A DNA stretch of 35,562 nucleotides from Treponema sp. (GTDB lineage: Bacteria > Spirochaetota > Spirochaetia > Treponematales > Breznakiellaceae): contig JAITHW010000225.1 of the NCBI GenBank assembly GCA_031279815.1, forward strand, positions 1 through 35,562, given 5' to 3'. Below are positions 16,334-23,747 of this stretch, one piece after another. Position 1 is the first letter of the stretch. The number at the start of each line of letters is the position of its first letter. The notes under the pieces are model-generated. The model had not been told where the DNA came from. It worked only from the letters and a program-made list of their open reading frames with translations, and ran no database searches. Made by a program: the position numbers and the translations under genes.

Positions 16334-17008
16334 ATGAGAAAGATGTTCCTAGTGTTCTTGTGGGGTCTGGCGGCGGCGTTGGGTTTTGCGCAGAATACCG
16401 CTCCCGCGGGCAGCGCCGGGGCGGATGATCCTGTTCTTGCGGCTGAGGAAGAAACGCCCGTAACATCGGCAGAAGATAGTTCTGAGGAAACCCCCATATA
16501 TGCCCCGGAGAAACCTGCGTCAAAGCCCTCCGTGTTTGCCCAATACTTCCGGTGGGGAAAAGGAGCGGCGGTACGGAAAGATTTTATTTTATCAACTCTT
16601 TTTTTTATGTGGGATACTGATAAGCAGGGGATAGGGGAAGAACTATTTACCCTCCACTGGTCTTTTTTACCTTTTACTTCGGTAGGTGTGGGCTTGGGGC
16701 TTAACGGCCTCTTCAGAGAGGGGTTTGCCTTTCCCCATTTTGTGGGCATCACCGCTCAAGTGGGGATTGTGCTGCCCGTTAGCGCAGAAATAAAAGTCTT
16801 TGGGGATTTTATTTTGGAGACAGGATACGGTACGGCCGGCAGGGCAGCCGATACCTGGTTTGCGCTGAATCCCGGGTATGATCTTGGGTTTGTGATCATG
16901 TTGGATAAAGACTTCGGCCTTGAGATAAAGTATAAAGGAATCTTGATGCCGGAAAACCGGTATATAAGCGCTTTAGGTTTCGGCTGGTTATGGAATTTTT
17001 GGTTATAG
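16334..17008 (+). CDS. Putative outer-membrane beta-barrel protein
   Basis: I do not recognise a named family. The 224-residue protein has a signal peptide (MRKMFLVFLWGLAAALGFAQ, cleavage near residue 20) and an acidic, Pro-rich linker to about residue 65. The remainder has alternating hydrophobic and glycine-rich strands (TSVGVGLGLNGLF, GITAQVGIVLPVSAEIKVFGDF, GYDLGFVIMLDKDFGLEIKY) and ends with an aromatic tail (GFGWLWNFWL), as outer-membrane barrels do. It could also be a periplasmic beta-rich protein. It is monocistronic between lipA and the rpsP operon. Confidence 0.65.
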   Translation: MRKMFLVFLWGLAAALGFAQNTAPAGSAGADDPVLAAEEETPVTSAEDSSEETPIYAPEKPASKPSVFAQYFRWGKGAAVRKDFILSTLFFMWDTDKQGIGEELFTLHWSFLPFTSVGVGLGLNGLFREGFAFPHFVGITAQVGIVLPVSAEIKVFGDFILETGYGTAGRAADTWFALNPGYDLGFVIMLDKDFGLEIKYKGILMPENRYISALGFGWLWNFWL

Positions 17009-17099
17009 ATTTTGGGAGAAAGGTGAGCCCGCGGGAATAACATCTGCAAATACCGCCGCCGCCCAAGAATTTCTCATCGTCTCTTCCTTGATATATATA

Positions 17100-17128
17100 T
17101 TGACTAAAATTCTAAGGTTTGCTATAAA
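17100..17128 (+). promoter_or_regulatory. Strong promoter of the rpsP operon
   Basis: TTGACT (17100-17105) and TATAAA (17123-17128) are spaced by exactly 17 nt, with TGC just before the -10. The start would be near 17135, giving a 27-nt leader with GAGGAGG ahead of ATG 17162. This is one of the best sigma-70 type promoters in the window, fitting a ribosomal operon. Confidence 0.8.
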
Positions 17129-17161
17129 TTACTCTATAAGCAGAATATGAGGAGGAACTCC

Positions 17162-17410
17162 ATGAGCGCCAGAATCAGGCTCAAGAAATTCGGAACTAAG
17201 AAACGGCCCTATTACCGCATAGTGGTTATGGATAAACGTGCGCCCCGGGATGGGAAGACCCTTGAGGAAGTGGGCTATTATCATCCCATCGCAGCGGAAG
17301 ATAAGCAGTTATTCCTTAATGAAGAGAGGGTAAAAAGCTGGCTGCAAAACGGGGCTACCCCAAGCGATACGGTTCATAAATTACTGAACAAGAAAGGGGT
17401 ATCCTTATAG
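17162..17410 (+). CDS. rpsP: 30S ribosomal protein S16
   Basis: The 82-residue S16 is recognised by its start SARIRLKKFGTKKRPYYRIV and the central RDGKTLEEVGYYHP. ATG 17162, with GAGGAGG seven bases upstream, is the family start. A longer frame from ATG 17147 would begin upstream of the ribosome site and is not needed. It is the first gene of the rpsP-khpA-rimM-trmD-rplS run that is conserved in many bacteria. Confidence 0.97.
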   Translation: MSARIRLKKFGTKKRPYYRIVVMDKRAPRDGKTLEEVGYYHPIAAEDKQLFLNEERVKSWLQNGATPSDTVHKLLNKKGVSL

Positions 17411-17499
17411 CGTATCCGGGATTATATATAACTTCCCTGGCTTACACGCGGGGGTTAGGGCGGTTTGATACATCGAATAATTAAAGGGGAGATGGATAG

Positions 17500-17733
17500 G
17501 TGGAAAAGGATCTGGTTGAGTATATTGTAAAATCCCTAGTTGATGATCCCTCGTCGGTAACCGTCAATATTGTGGAGGGAGAAAAATCCACCATATTGGA
17601 ACTGAAGGTCGCCTCTGATGACATTGGCAAGGTGATCGGGAAACATGGCCGTATTGCCAAGGCTATCAGAACCGTATTGCAGGCAGCTACCGCAAAGGGG
17701 GGGAAACATACGGTTCTGGAAATTTTAGACTGA
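17500..17733 (+). CDS. khpA: KhpA, KH-domain RNA-binding protein
   Basis: A 77-residue single type II KH domain with the GxxG RNA-contact loop at GKHG (IGKVIGKHGRIAKAIRTVL). KhpA binds RNA, usually with KhpB, and affects cell division, elongation and small-RNA function in other bacteria. Its place between rpsP and rimM is the classic location. GTG 17500 is the start, with GGGGAG upstream. Confidence 0.93.
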   Translation: MEKDLVEYIVKSLVDDPSSVTVNIVEGEKSTILELKVASDDIGKVIGKHGRIAKAIRTVLQAATAKGGKHTVLEILD

Positions 17734-17760
17734 TGCAGTACGTATCAATAGGATACTCAG

Positions 17761-18267
17761 GTGACCGAGCGGTTTGTAGCGGCCCTGATAGGGGCCCCCT
17801 TTGGAGTTAAAGGTTTTGTAAAGGTGCGGTCCCTGTCCGGGGAATATGATCATCTCAGGCGGCTCAAGTCGGTGGTGATCCGGTTGGGAGGTGCGGAACG
17901 GCTCTGGGAGGTGGAGGAGAGTATTCCGATTAATCGGGCATTGGCAATGAGATTTCGGGGTATTGATAGCCCGGAAGCGGCGAAATCCCTGAACGGAGCG
18001 GAACTGATTACCGACCGGGCGCATGCGGCTCCTCTAAAGGACAATGAATTTTATGTGGAAGACCTACAGGGGCTTGCCGTGATTTCAGACTCCGGGGAAG
18101 CGCTGGGTCATATTACCGGTGTGGTAGAGGGGGGGGGCGGCAGTTTGGTGGAAATCCGCCTTGTTTCCGGGGAAGTAAAGCTGGCTCCTTTCAGAAACGA
18201 ATTTTTTGGGGATATACGCCTTGAAACCGGTAAAGCAGTACTCCTCTGTCCCTGGGTGCTGGAATGA
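17761..18267 (+). CDS. rimM: Ribosome maturation factor RimM
   Basis: RimM assists 30S maturation, particularly the 16S head domain. The 168 residues show the N-terminal beta-barrel start VAALIGAPFGVKGFVKVRS and the C-terminal PRC-barrel (NEFYVEDLQGLAVIS, then EALGHITGVVEGG). The start is GTG 17761 with AGGA about 8 nt upstream. Its stop overlaps the trmD start by four bases (ATGA). Confidence 0.93.
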   Translation: MTERFVAALIGAPFGVKGFVKVRSLSGEYDHLRRLKSVVIRLGGAERLWEVEESIPINRALAMRFRGIDSPEAAKSLNGAELITDRAHAAPLKDNEFYVEDLQGLAVISDSGEALGHITGVVEGGGGSLVEIRLVSGEVKLAPFRNEFFGDIRLETGKAVLLCPWVLE

Positions 18268-19064
18268 AGTATACCCTGCTGTCTCTTTTCCCGGAGATTA
18301 TCGACGCTTTCTTTGCTCTTTCCATCTTGGCTAAGGCGGTACAGAGGGGAATTGTTGAATACCGCTCGGTAAATATCCGGGATTTTGCTGTTGATAAGCG
18401 CCGGACTTGTGACGACGCCCCCTATGGGGGAGGGCCGGGGATGCTTATGATGGCGGAACCGCTGGGCCGGGCGCTGGAGTCTGTGGGAGTCCGCAACAAG
18501 CTTGAATATTCCGGGGAAGAGCGGTCCGCAGGCAAGAACCATCGGGTTATCTATCTGTCCCCTTCGGGGCGGCCCTTCACCCAGGAGCTTGCTCACGAGT
18601 TGGCCGGGGAGCCGGAGCTTATTCTGCTCTGTGGCCGGTATGAGGGAATTGATCAGCGCATTATCGACGCATATATAGATGATGAAATTTCCATCGGGGA
18701 TTACGTGCTTTCCTCAGGAGAGACCGCTGCGCTGGTGGTGATTGACGCTACCTACCGCCTGGCGGAAGCGGTGATTACCCCGGCGTCTCTGGAGGAGGAG
18801 AGTTTTTCCGGCGGGCTTTTAGAATATCCCCAGTATACACGGCCGGAGATATATGGTATGCTTAAGGTGCCGGAGGTTTTACTTTCAGGTCACCACGAAA
18901 ATATACGGCTTTGGCGTTTGAGAAAACGGATTGAAAAAACCCTCGCCCTGCGCCCGGATCTGATCCGCGGGGGTATAGAAACGGGACTGTTTGATAGAAA
19001 AACCCGTGGTTTAATAGAAGAAATACAGGGAATAGCGGTGCGGGCCGGTACCCAAGATTCCTGA
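18264..19064 (+). CDS. trmD: tRNA (guanine37-N1)-methyltransferase TrmD
   Basis: TrmD methylates G37 next to the anticodon, preventing frameshifts. The 266-residue SPOUT enzyme has the motifs [23 protein letters not shown], the trefoil-knot [15 protein letters not shown], and [14 protein letters not shown]. Length and order are ordinary. It is coupled to rimM by ATGA and followed by rplS after 11 bp. Confidence 0.97.
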   Translation: MKYTLLSLFPEIIDAFFALSILAKAVQRGIVEYRSVNIRDFAVDKRRTCDDAPYGGGPGMLMMAEPLGRALESVGVRNKLEYSGEERSAGKNHRVIYLSPSGRPFTQELAHELAGEPELILLCGRYEGIDQRIIDAYIDDEISIGDYVLSSGETAALVVIDATYRLAEAVITPASLEEESFSGGLLEYPQYTRPEIYGMLKVPEVLLSGHHENIRLWRLRKRIEKTLALRPDLIRGGIETGLFDRKTRGLIEEIQGIAVRAGTQDS

Positions 19065-19075
19065 GAGGAGTACAC

Positions 19076-19465
19076 ATGAACGAGATACAGGCTATTGAAG
19101 CCGATCAAATGAAAGAAGGACTGGATCACTTCAAGATAGGCGATACCGTTAAGGTACATTTTAAGATAATTGAAGGAAAAAACGAGCGGATCCAGGTGTA
19201 TGAAGGGCTGGTTATTGCTTTCAAGAATGCCCGGAGCGGGAGAACCTTTACCGTGCGAAAGAATTCCTATGGCGTCGGGGTTGAACGGGTCTTTCCCCTC
19301 TACTCTCCCCGGATAGCCAAAGTTGAACTGGTCCGTCCGGGCAAGGTTCGCCGGGCAAAACTCTACTATATCCGGGACAAGATCGGTAAGGCTGCCAAGA
19401 TCAAAGAGCTTATTATCAAAAAGAAGCCCAAGGCAAAGGCCGCGGCGGAAGCGCCGCAAGGTTAA
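19076..19465 (+). CDS. rplS: 50S ribosomal protein L19
   Basis: L19 lies at the 30S-50S interface. The 129-residue protein shows [30 protein letters not shown] and [16 protein letters not shown], the family signature. It has a lysine/alanine-rich C-terminal extension of about 15 residues ([15 protein letters not shown]). GAGGAG precedes the ATG. Confidence 0.97.
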   Translation: MNEIQAIEADQMKEGLDHFKIGDTVKVHFKIIEGKNERIQVYEGLVIAFKNARSGRTFTVRKNSYGVGVERVFPLYSPRIAKVELVRPGKVRRAKLYYIRDKIGKAAKIKELIIKKKPKAKAAAEAPQG

Positions 19466-19476
19466 AAGTCCTTATG

Positions 19477-19512
19477 AGGGATTGGGGCGCGCCGGACTCT
19501 GCCGCAATCCCT
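19477..19512 (+). repeat. Hairpin between rplS and yraN
   Basis: A perfect 8-bp inverted repeat with arms AGGGATTG (19477-19484) and CAATCCCT (19505-19512) closes a GC-rich loop that can itself pair CGG with CCG. No U-tract follows, so it is unlikely to be a full terminator. It could be a processing site, a differential-stability hairpin or a partial attenuator separating highly expressed rplS from the downstream genes. Confidence 0.5.
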
Positions 19513-19525
19513 TGGGCGGCACAAC

Positions 19526-19882
19526 ATGGATAGATCTCATCAAAAAGGCCGGGAGGGGGAAAATGTAGCGGCTATAATTTTGGAAAAAGCGGGTATGCGG
19601 GTCATAGCGCGTAATGTGTGTTCCGATGTCGGCGAGATAGATTTGGTTGCTTTAGATGGAGAAACCATCGTCTTTGTTGAGGTAAAGGCCTGGTGTAAAG
19701 CAGGATTTGAGGAGTTACGGTACAGCATTACTAAAAAAAAGCAGCGCCGTATCATAGAAACAGCTAAGTATTTCCTTGCTTCCCATCGAGAATATAACTG
19801 TATGGCTGTTCGTTTTGATGTCGTATTCATTGGGCCCACGACTATTACCCATCTTGCATCAGCCTTCATGGAGTATGTATGA
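19526..19882 (+). CDS. yraN: YraN family (UPF0102) predicted nuclease-fold protein
   Basis: A 118-residue protein of the UPF0102/YraN family, a Holliday-junction-resolvase-like, restriction-endonuclease fold. It keeps the nuclease core (GEIDLVALDGETIVFVEVKA, about residues 35-54) with the acid-x-acid ... Glu-x-Lys pattern. The start GRxxE (KGREGENVAAIILEK) is also typical. The cellular role of the family is unsettled. The Shine-Dalgarno sequence is weak. It overlaps the next gene by ATGA. Confidence 0.9.
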   Translation: MDRSHQKGREGENVAAIILEKAGMRVIARNVCSDVGEIDLVALDGETIVFVEVKAWCKAGFEELRYSITKKKQRRIIETAKYFLASHREYNCMAVRFDVVFIGPTTITHLASAFMEYV

Positions 19883-20079
19883 TAGAGGGTCAGACGGAAG
19901 AGCGAACTGTTCGAGCAGGGAACCGTCTGGGACCCATTGAATTGGAACGGTTGCGGACGAAGATCAATGATCAGGATTATCTTTACGAAGCCATAGAATG
20001 TTTAGCAGTGGTACTGAGTAATGAAATTCTGAATATACCCCAGGGAGGAGTATACGGTGAGTGGGAGGGGGGGAAATAA
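19879..20079 (+). CDS. Small acidic protein of unknown function
   Basis: A 66-residue unknown, accepted because its ATG overlaps the yraN stop (ATGA), because the next gene starts inside its 3' end, and because codon use resembles the neighbours. It is probably mostly helical (GPIELERLRTKINDQDYLYEAIECLAVVLSNEIL) with no signal sequence or metal motif. It could be a subunit or regulator of one of its coupled neighbours. Nothing more can be said from sequence. Confidence 0.6.
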   Translation: MIEGQTEERTVRAGNRLGPIELERLRTKINDQDYLYEAIECLAVVLSNEILNIPQGGVYGEWEGGK

Positions 20080-20539
20080 CCGCCGAGGATACCGGCGCCG
20101 AGAGCGGGATAACGATATCTGGCAGGAAAACCTGCGGCAGGGAAGAAAAAGCGGAGGGAATCTCCGGTATGATAGAGGCCAGGGTGGTATTTATGAGAGG
20201 CTTCAATGGGTACCGCCGGTTATATCTACAGAACCCCTTCCGGTACCGGATTGTCCCTATTGCGGGAAACCGGTTAAAGATATTGCTTCGGCAATAGGGG
20301 ATAAAAATACGAATGAACCGGTTCATTTTGACTGTATAATCGCCAAAGTTGCCAAGGGTGAAACCCTAGAAAAAGGAGATTCAATTGTATATATTGGAGG
20401 AGGCCGTTTTGGGGTAGTTCATTTTAATGGTTCCCCGGTTATACCTCCGTTTAAAATTAAGAAAATTCTGGAGTGGGAGGATAAGGAAAATCGAGCGGAA
20501 TGGCGAAAAACCATTAGTGATCATTATTCCGTAACATAA
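20057..20539 (+). CDS. Unknown protein with Arg/Gly-rich N-terminus and zinc-ribbon-like motif
   Basis: I do not recognise a named family. The 160-residue protein starts with a basic, Arg/Gly-rich tail (GRGGNNRRGYRRRERD), a composition common in RNA-binding proteins. Then follows a CPYCGKPVKD knuckle whose partner ligands may be His and Cys in EPVHFDC, and a compact domain with GDSIVYIGGGRFGVVHF. A GTG start at 20057 is well supported by GGGAGGAG. It overlaps the 66-residue gene by 23 bp and the GGDEF gene by one base (TAATG). Its location in a ribosome-related operon suggests an RNA-linked role; this is inference. Confidence 0.75.
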   Translation: MSGRGGNNRRGYRRRERDNDIWQENLRQGRKSGGNLRYDRGQGGIYERLQWVPPVISTEPLPVPDCPYCGKPVKDIASAIGDKNTNEPVHFDCIIAKVAKGETLEKGDSIVYIGGGRFGVVHFNGSPVIPPFKIKKILEWEDKENRAEWRKTISDHYSVT

Positions 20540-21711
20540 TGGGGAACATAGTACATACGAATAACAAAAACTCTGATAGTATCAAAAATATTAAAACGGA
20601 TACCGCAGCGAAATACCGGGATTTTTTATCCATTCCCATTGTACAAGAAAACCTCAGCCTCCTCCGCAATCTGGGGATTATCCCTTATATCGACAGCCTC
20701 AATGCGAAAATACAGGATTACCAGGACCTTTTATCCAATGTGTTCGGTATTTTTCGCCATACCGCGCTGGATGATATACTTGAGACTGCGGTATTCCATA
20801 TTACTAATCGCGTGAATCCGGCTTCCATTATCTTTTTATGGAAATCCTTTCAAAACAAGGATGAGATAACCGTTAAAGGATATAAGCAGTATAAATTGGT
20901 AGATACGAACTTACATATCCGCAGCATTGCCCCGTTTGAATTTTTTTTTAAACAGTATTCCCAGTATATGATTACCTATGCCGACCTGGTGTCTCAGATG
21001 AACAATGCCGACGCGGCGCGGGATCTCTCTACGGTAAACCCGGAACTGATAATTCCCATCCTAAGCCCCTCCAGTCTTTACGGCCTGATACTGGTAAGCG
21101 GTAAAATAGAGAAGGGGGGGTTTAGCGATATGGAATTGATTTTTGTTCAGCATTTTATGTATTTTGTGTCTCTTGCTATTCAAAATTATCTTAATTATGA
21201 TCATTCCCTGCGGGACGTAAAAACCGGTTTGTATAACTACGGTTTTTTTATGACCCGGCTTACCGAAGAATTGGCCCGGATGAGGCGTAATGAGTATGTG
21301 TCTTCAGTTATTGTGATTGATGTGGATTTTTTTAAAAGATTTAACGATACCTACGGCCATGTGGCAGGGGATCGGGTGCTTGAACATATCGCGGCTCTGA
21401 TTAAACAAGGGGTAAGGCTGGAAGATGTGCCTTCCCGTTTCGGAGGGGAAGAATTCACCCTGCTTTTACCGGATACCAATTCGGAGGAAGCCTGGGGAGT
21501 GGCGGAGCGGCTCAGGCGGTCTATCTCCCGATTGGTGGTTCCCTGGGAAGTTCCCCTATCATCGGTTACCATAAGCCTGGGCATTTTTACTTTTGATAAT
21601 AGTACCGATTCAATCACTGAAATTGTCGATCGGGCGGATAAGGCCCTGTATAAGTCCAAAGAACTGGGGAGAAATTGCACCACCGTCTGGACATCAGACC
21701 TATTCCGTTAG
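20539..21711 (+). CDS. GGDEF diguanylate cyclase with GAF-like sensor domain
   Basis: The enzyme makes c-di-GMP from two GTP. The C-terminal GGDEF domain (about 222-388) has the active signature GGEEF at 302-306. Its inhibitory I-site RxxD (RLED, 293-296) lies five residues upstream, so product feedback is expected. The N-terminal region up to about residue 220 looks like a GAF fold (ALDDILETAVFHITNR to FVQHFMYFVSLAIQNYL). No transmembrane segment is visible, so it is probably cytosolic and senses a soluble ligand. It overlaps the preceding gene by one base and is followed 36 bp later by mtnN. Confidence 0.92.
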   Translation: MGNIVHTNNKNSDSIKNIKTDTAAKYRDFLSIPIVQENLSLLRNLGIIPYIDSLNAKIQDYQDLLSNVFGIFRHTALDDILETAVFHITNRVNPASIIFLWKSFQNKDEITVKGYKQYKLVDTNLHIRSIAPFEFFFKQYSQYMITYADLVSQMNNADAARDLSTVNPELIIPILSPSSLYGLILVSGKIEKGGFSDMELIFVQHFMYFVSLAIQNYLNYDHSLRDVKTGLYNYGFFMTRLTEELARMRRNEYVSSVIVIDVDFFKRFNDTYGHVAGDRVLEHIAALIKQGVRLEDVPSRFGGEEFTLLLPDTNSEEAWGVAERLRRSISRLVVPWEVPLSSVTISLGIFTFDNSTDSITEIVDRADKALYKSKELGRNCTTVWTSDLFR

Positions 21712-21747
21712 AGAGCGGTAAGGTTATTTAAAACTAGGGAGCGATGT

Positions 21748-22464
21748 ATGATCGGAATTATCGGCGCTATGGAGGATGAAGTTACCCTGCTCCAGTCGGC
21801 TATAGCGGATCCGCAGATTGAAATTATCGGCGGATTTACCTTTTTCTCTGGAAAACTTGAAGGAAAGCCGGCGGTGTTGCTGCGCTGCGGGATCGGCAAG
21901 GTGAATGCCGCGGTGGGATGCGCCTTACTCATTACCGCCTATAAACCGGAAGTGGTTATCAATACCGGTTCCGCAGGCGGGATAGATCCCTGTTTGCGTT
22001 TCGGGGACGCGGTTATTTCCGAGGGCTTGACGTATCATGACGTAGACGTTACGGCCTTTCGCTATGCTCCGGGCCAGCTTCCCAATATGCCGGCGGTATT
22101 TTCAGTTCCCGACGCGCTGATCAAAGAGGCGGAACAGGCGGTGGCGGCGCTGAAACAGGAAGGTATCCTTCCTGAAACCTTCAACTGCGTTCGAGGCGTA
22201 ATCGGTTCCGGTGATGTGTTCATGCACGAACCCGATCGGATTGCGGAAGTCCGCAGGCTGTTCCCGGAAGTAAAGGCCGTGGAAATGGAGGGAGCGGCGG
22301 TTGCCCACGCCTGCTTTCTGTTCAAAGTACCCGCCCTGATTATTCGCGCTCTTTCGGATATTGCCGGAATTGAATCGCCGGTTACGTTTAATGAATTTCT
22401 CCCTGTGGCGTCTAAGTATTCGACGGAAATCGTCCGTCGTATCATAAAGAATCATACAACATAA
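21748..22464 (+). CDS. mtnN: 5'-methylthioadenosine/S-adenosylhomocysteine nucleosidase
   Basis: MtnN removes adenine from methylthioadenosine and S-adenosylhomocysteine, giving S-ribosylhomocysteine for LuxS. The 238-residue protein has the N-terminal IGIIGAMEDEV with a catalytic Glu, the phosphorylase-fold loop NTGSAGGID, VEMEGAAVAHACF and the catalytic Asp in RALSDIAG. GGGAG lies upstream. Directly followed by luxS (15 bp), so this is a complete SAH recycling pair. Confidence 0.96.
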   Translation: MIGIIGAMEDEVTLLQSAIADPQIEIIGGFTFFSGKLEGKPAVLLRCGIGKVNAAVGCALLITAYKPEVVINTGSAGGIDPCLRFGDAVISEGLTYHDVDVTAFRYAPGQLPNMPAVFSVPDALIKEAEQAVAALKQEGILPETFNCVRGVIGSGDVFMHEPDRIAEVRRLFPEVKAVEMEGAAVAHACFLFKVPALIIRALSDIAGIESPVTFNEFLPVASKYSTEIVRRIIKNHTT

Positions 22465-22479
22465 AAAGGATATGTGTTT

Positions 22480-22956
22480 ATGGAAAAGATCGCTAGTTTT
22501 CAGGTTGATCATCTCCGCTTAAAACCGGGAGTATACGTCTCCCGGAAGGATCGTTTTGGGGATACGGTGATTACCACCTTTGACCTCCGTTTCAAAGAGC
22601 CTAATAAAGAGCCGGTTATGGATATGCCCGCCCTGCATACCCTTGAACATCTGGGCGCTACCTTTCTTCGTTCCCACAAGGATTGGGGAAACCGGATAGT
22701 CTACTTTGGACCTATGGGCTGCCGTACCGGCTTCTACCTGATTCTGGAAGGGGATAGGAATTCGGAGGAGGCGCTGCCCCTGCTTCGGGAAATGCTGGAG
22801 TGGATTCGGGCTTTTCAGGGAGCCATACCCGGCGCGGCCGCGGCGGAGTGTGGTAACTGGCGGGAACAGAACTTGGAGATGGCCCAATGGGAAGCGGCCC
22901 GGTATGCCGAGGCGGTACGGAATCCCGGGAAGGAACGTCTGAACTATCCGGGATAG
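22480..22956 (+). CDS. luxS: S-ribosylhomocysteine lyase LuxS
   Basis: LuxS cleaves S-ribosylhomocysteine to homocysteine and the AI-2 precursor DPD. The 158 residues carry the metal motif HTLEH (His53 and His57), the catalytic Cys81 (GPMGCRTGFYL) and the third metal ligand Cys in ECGNWREQNLEMA. I start at ATG 22480 because AAAAAGGA is nine bases upstream. GTG 22474 is too close to that site. Its 3' flank carries a promoter and an RNA-like transcript. Confidence 0.95.
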   Translation: MEKIASFQVDHLRLKPGVYVSRKDRFGDTVITTFDLRFKEPNKEPVMDMPALHTLEHLGATFLRSHKDWGNRIVYFGPMGCRTGFYLILEGDRNSEEALPLLREMLEWIRAFQGAIPGAAAAECGNWREQNLEMAQWEAARYAEAVRNPGKERLNYPG

Positions 22957-23036
22957 CAACAAATCCGCAGATTATACAGAGGGTTTAGGAGGCGTATTTT
23001 TATTACTAAAATAGTAATGTTTAGTGTATAAATGAC

Positions 23037-23065
23037 TTGACCTCCGGCGAAAAAAAGGGTACTTT
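23037..23065 (+). promoter_or_regulatory. Promoter of the RNA unit after luxS
   Basis: TTGACC (23037-23042), 17 nt, then TACTTT (23060-23065). The predicted start is near 23071. No gene starts within the next 160 nt, but a strong terminator does occur, so the promoter defines an RNA unit of about 140 nt. Confidence 0.6.
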
Positions 23066-23070
23066 ATAAG

Positions 23071-23213
23071 TAGACCTGATGATATGGTGTTATGCCTTTT
23101 TCATCACCGACATACAAACTACTGTGACTAGAGCAGCATCGTGTTTTACAGCAACCGTATTGTCAGGGAGTTGCCTCCCGGGTTTCCCACCTCCTTTTCC
23201 CGGGAGGTTTTTT
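23071..23213 (+). ncRNA. Candidate small RNA or leader with anti-Shine-Dalgarno terminator loop
   Basis: A non-coding unit from promoter to terminator, about 140 nt. It can form a hairpin from TGATGA (23078-23083) with TCATCA (23101-23106), a possible GCAAC/GTTGC pairing (23151-23155 with 23170-23174), and the terminator at 23174-23213. The terminator loop reads TTTCCCACCTCCTTTT; within it CACCTCCTTT (23188-23197) equals the highly conserved 3' tail of 16S rRNA that binds Shine-Dalgarno sequences. I do not recognise an Rfam family: no 6S, SRP, S-box or THF riboswitch core was seen. It may instead be the leader of the DUF2314 gene. Confidence 0.6.
23174..23213 (+). terminator. Intrinsic terminator with C/U-rich loop
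   Basis: A perfect 9-bp GC-rich stem CCTCCCGGG (23174-23182) / CCCGGGAGG (23199-23207) with a 16-nt loop and six Ts directly after it (23208-23213). Its left arm can alternatively pair as CTCCC (23175-23179) with GGGAG (23166-23170), forming a tight TTGC-loop hairpin that excludes the terminator. Confidence 0.9.
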
Positions 23214-23236
23214 ATTATTAACGTAACGGCTTATTG

Positions 23237-23737
23237 ATGACGAAATTAATGCGGTTGCTTCTTGTGTTATTGGTATGTTCTTGTCCGGGGTGTACCAAAC
23301 AGGCGCCGGCTCCGGGTATGACGATGCATCTCGGTCAATCAGACGATGCCTTGCAGGAAATAAGCCTTCAGGCGCGAGAGACCTTCCCGGTTTTTATGGA
23401 CAAACTGAAAAACCCGGAACCTGATGAACAGGATTTTTTGGTCAAGTATCCCTTTGAAGCGGACCCGGGAAGCGGTTTCGGTCATGAACAGTTATGGCTG
23501 GGGAATATTACGGTGGAAAACGGCATTTATTACGGTTCGGTTGCCAATAAGCCCTATTATGTTTCCCGTTTTAAACCTGGGGACCGGGTATCTTTTGACA
23601 AGGACGCGGTCAGCGATTGGATGTATATCAAGAAGGGCAAAATAACCGGAGGGTATTCCATCAAATACCTCATCGAACAGATCCCCCAGCCGGACCGGGA
23701 ACCGGACTTACGCAGGTACTATGAGATGTTTGAATGA
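23237..23737 (+). CDS. Lipoprotein with DUF2314 domain
   Basis: A 166-residue exported protein. The N-terminus (MRLLLVLLVCSCPGC) has a hydrophobic core and a spirochaete-style relaxed lipobox ending at Cys near residue 18. The mature part matches DUF2314 (YegJ-type): GHEQLWLGNITVENGIYYGSVANKP, a GDRVSF turn, and the invariant-looking SDWMYIKKGKITGGYSIKYL. Its function is unknown. ATG 23237 is preferred over TTG 23234. No Shine-Dalgarno sequence is visible in the 20 nt after the terminator, so expression may be low or depend on readthrough. Confidence 0.8.
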   Translation: MTKLMRLLLVLLVCSCPGCTKQAPAPGMTMHLGQSDDALQEISLQARETFPVFMDKLKNPEPDEQDFLVKYPFEADPGSGFGHEQLWLGNITVENGIYYGSVANKPYYVSRFKPGDRVSFDKDAVSDWMYIKKGKITGGYSIKYLIEQIPQPDREPDLRRYYEMFE

Positions 23738-23747
23738 ATAGGAAAAC

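Noticed and set aside
17091-17100. AT dinucleotide run before rpsP
   Set aside because: Only five units, directly before the -35 element; may help promoter melting but is too short to call a repeat.
22957-23236. Known riboswitch (SAM, SAH, THF) or 6S RNA in the luxS-folE gap
   Set aside because: I compared the sequence by eye with the cores I remember and found no match; only an unnamed RNA candidate is claimed.
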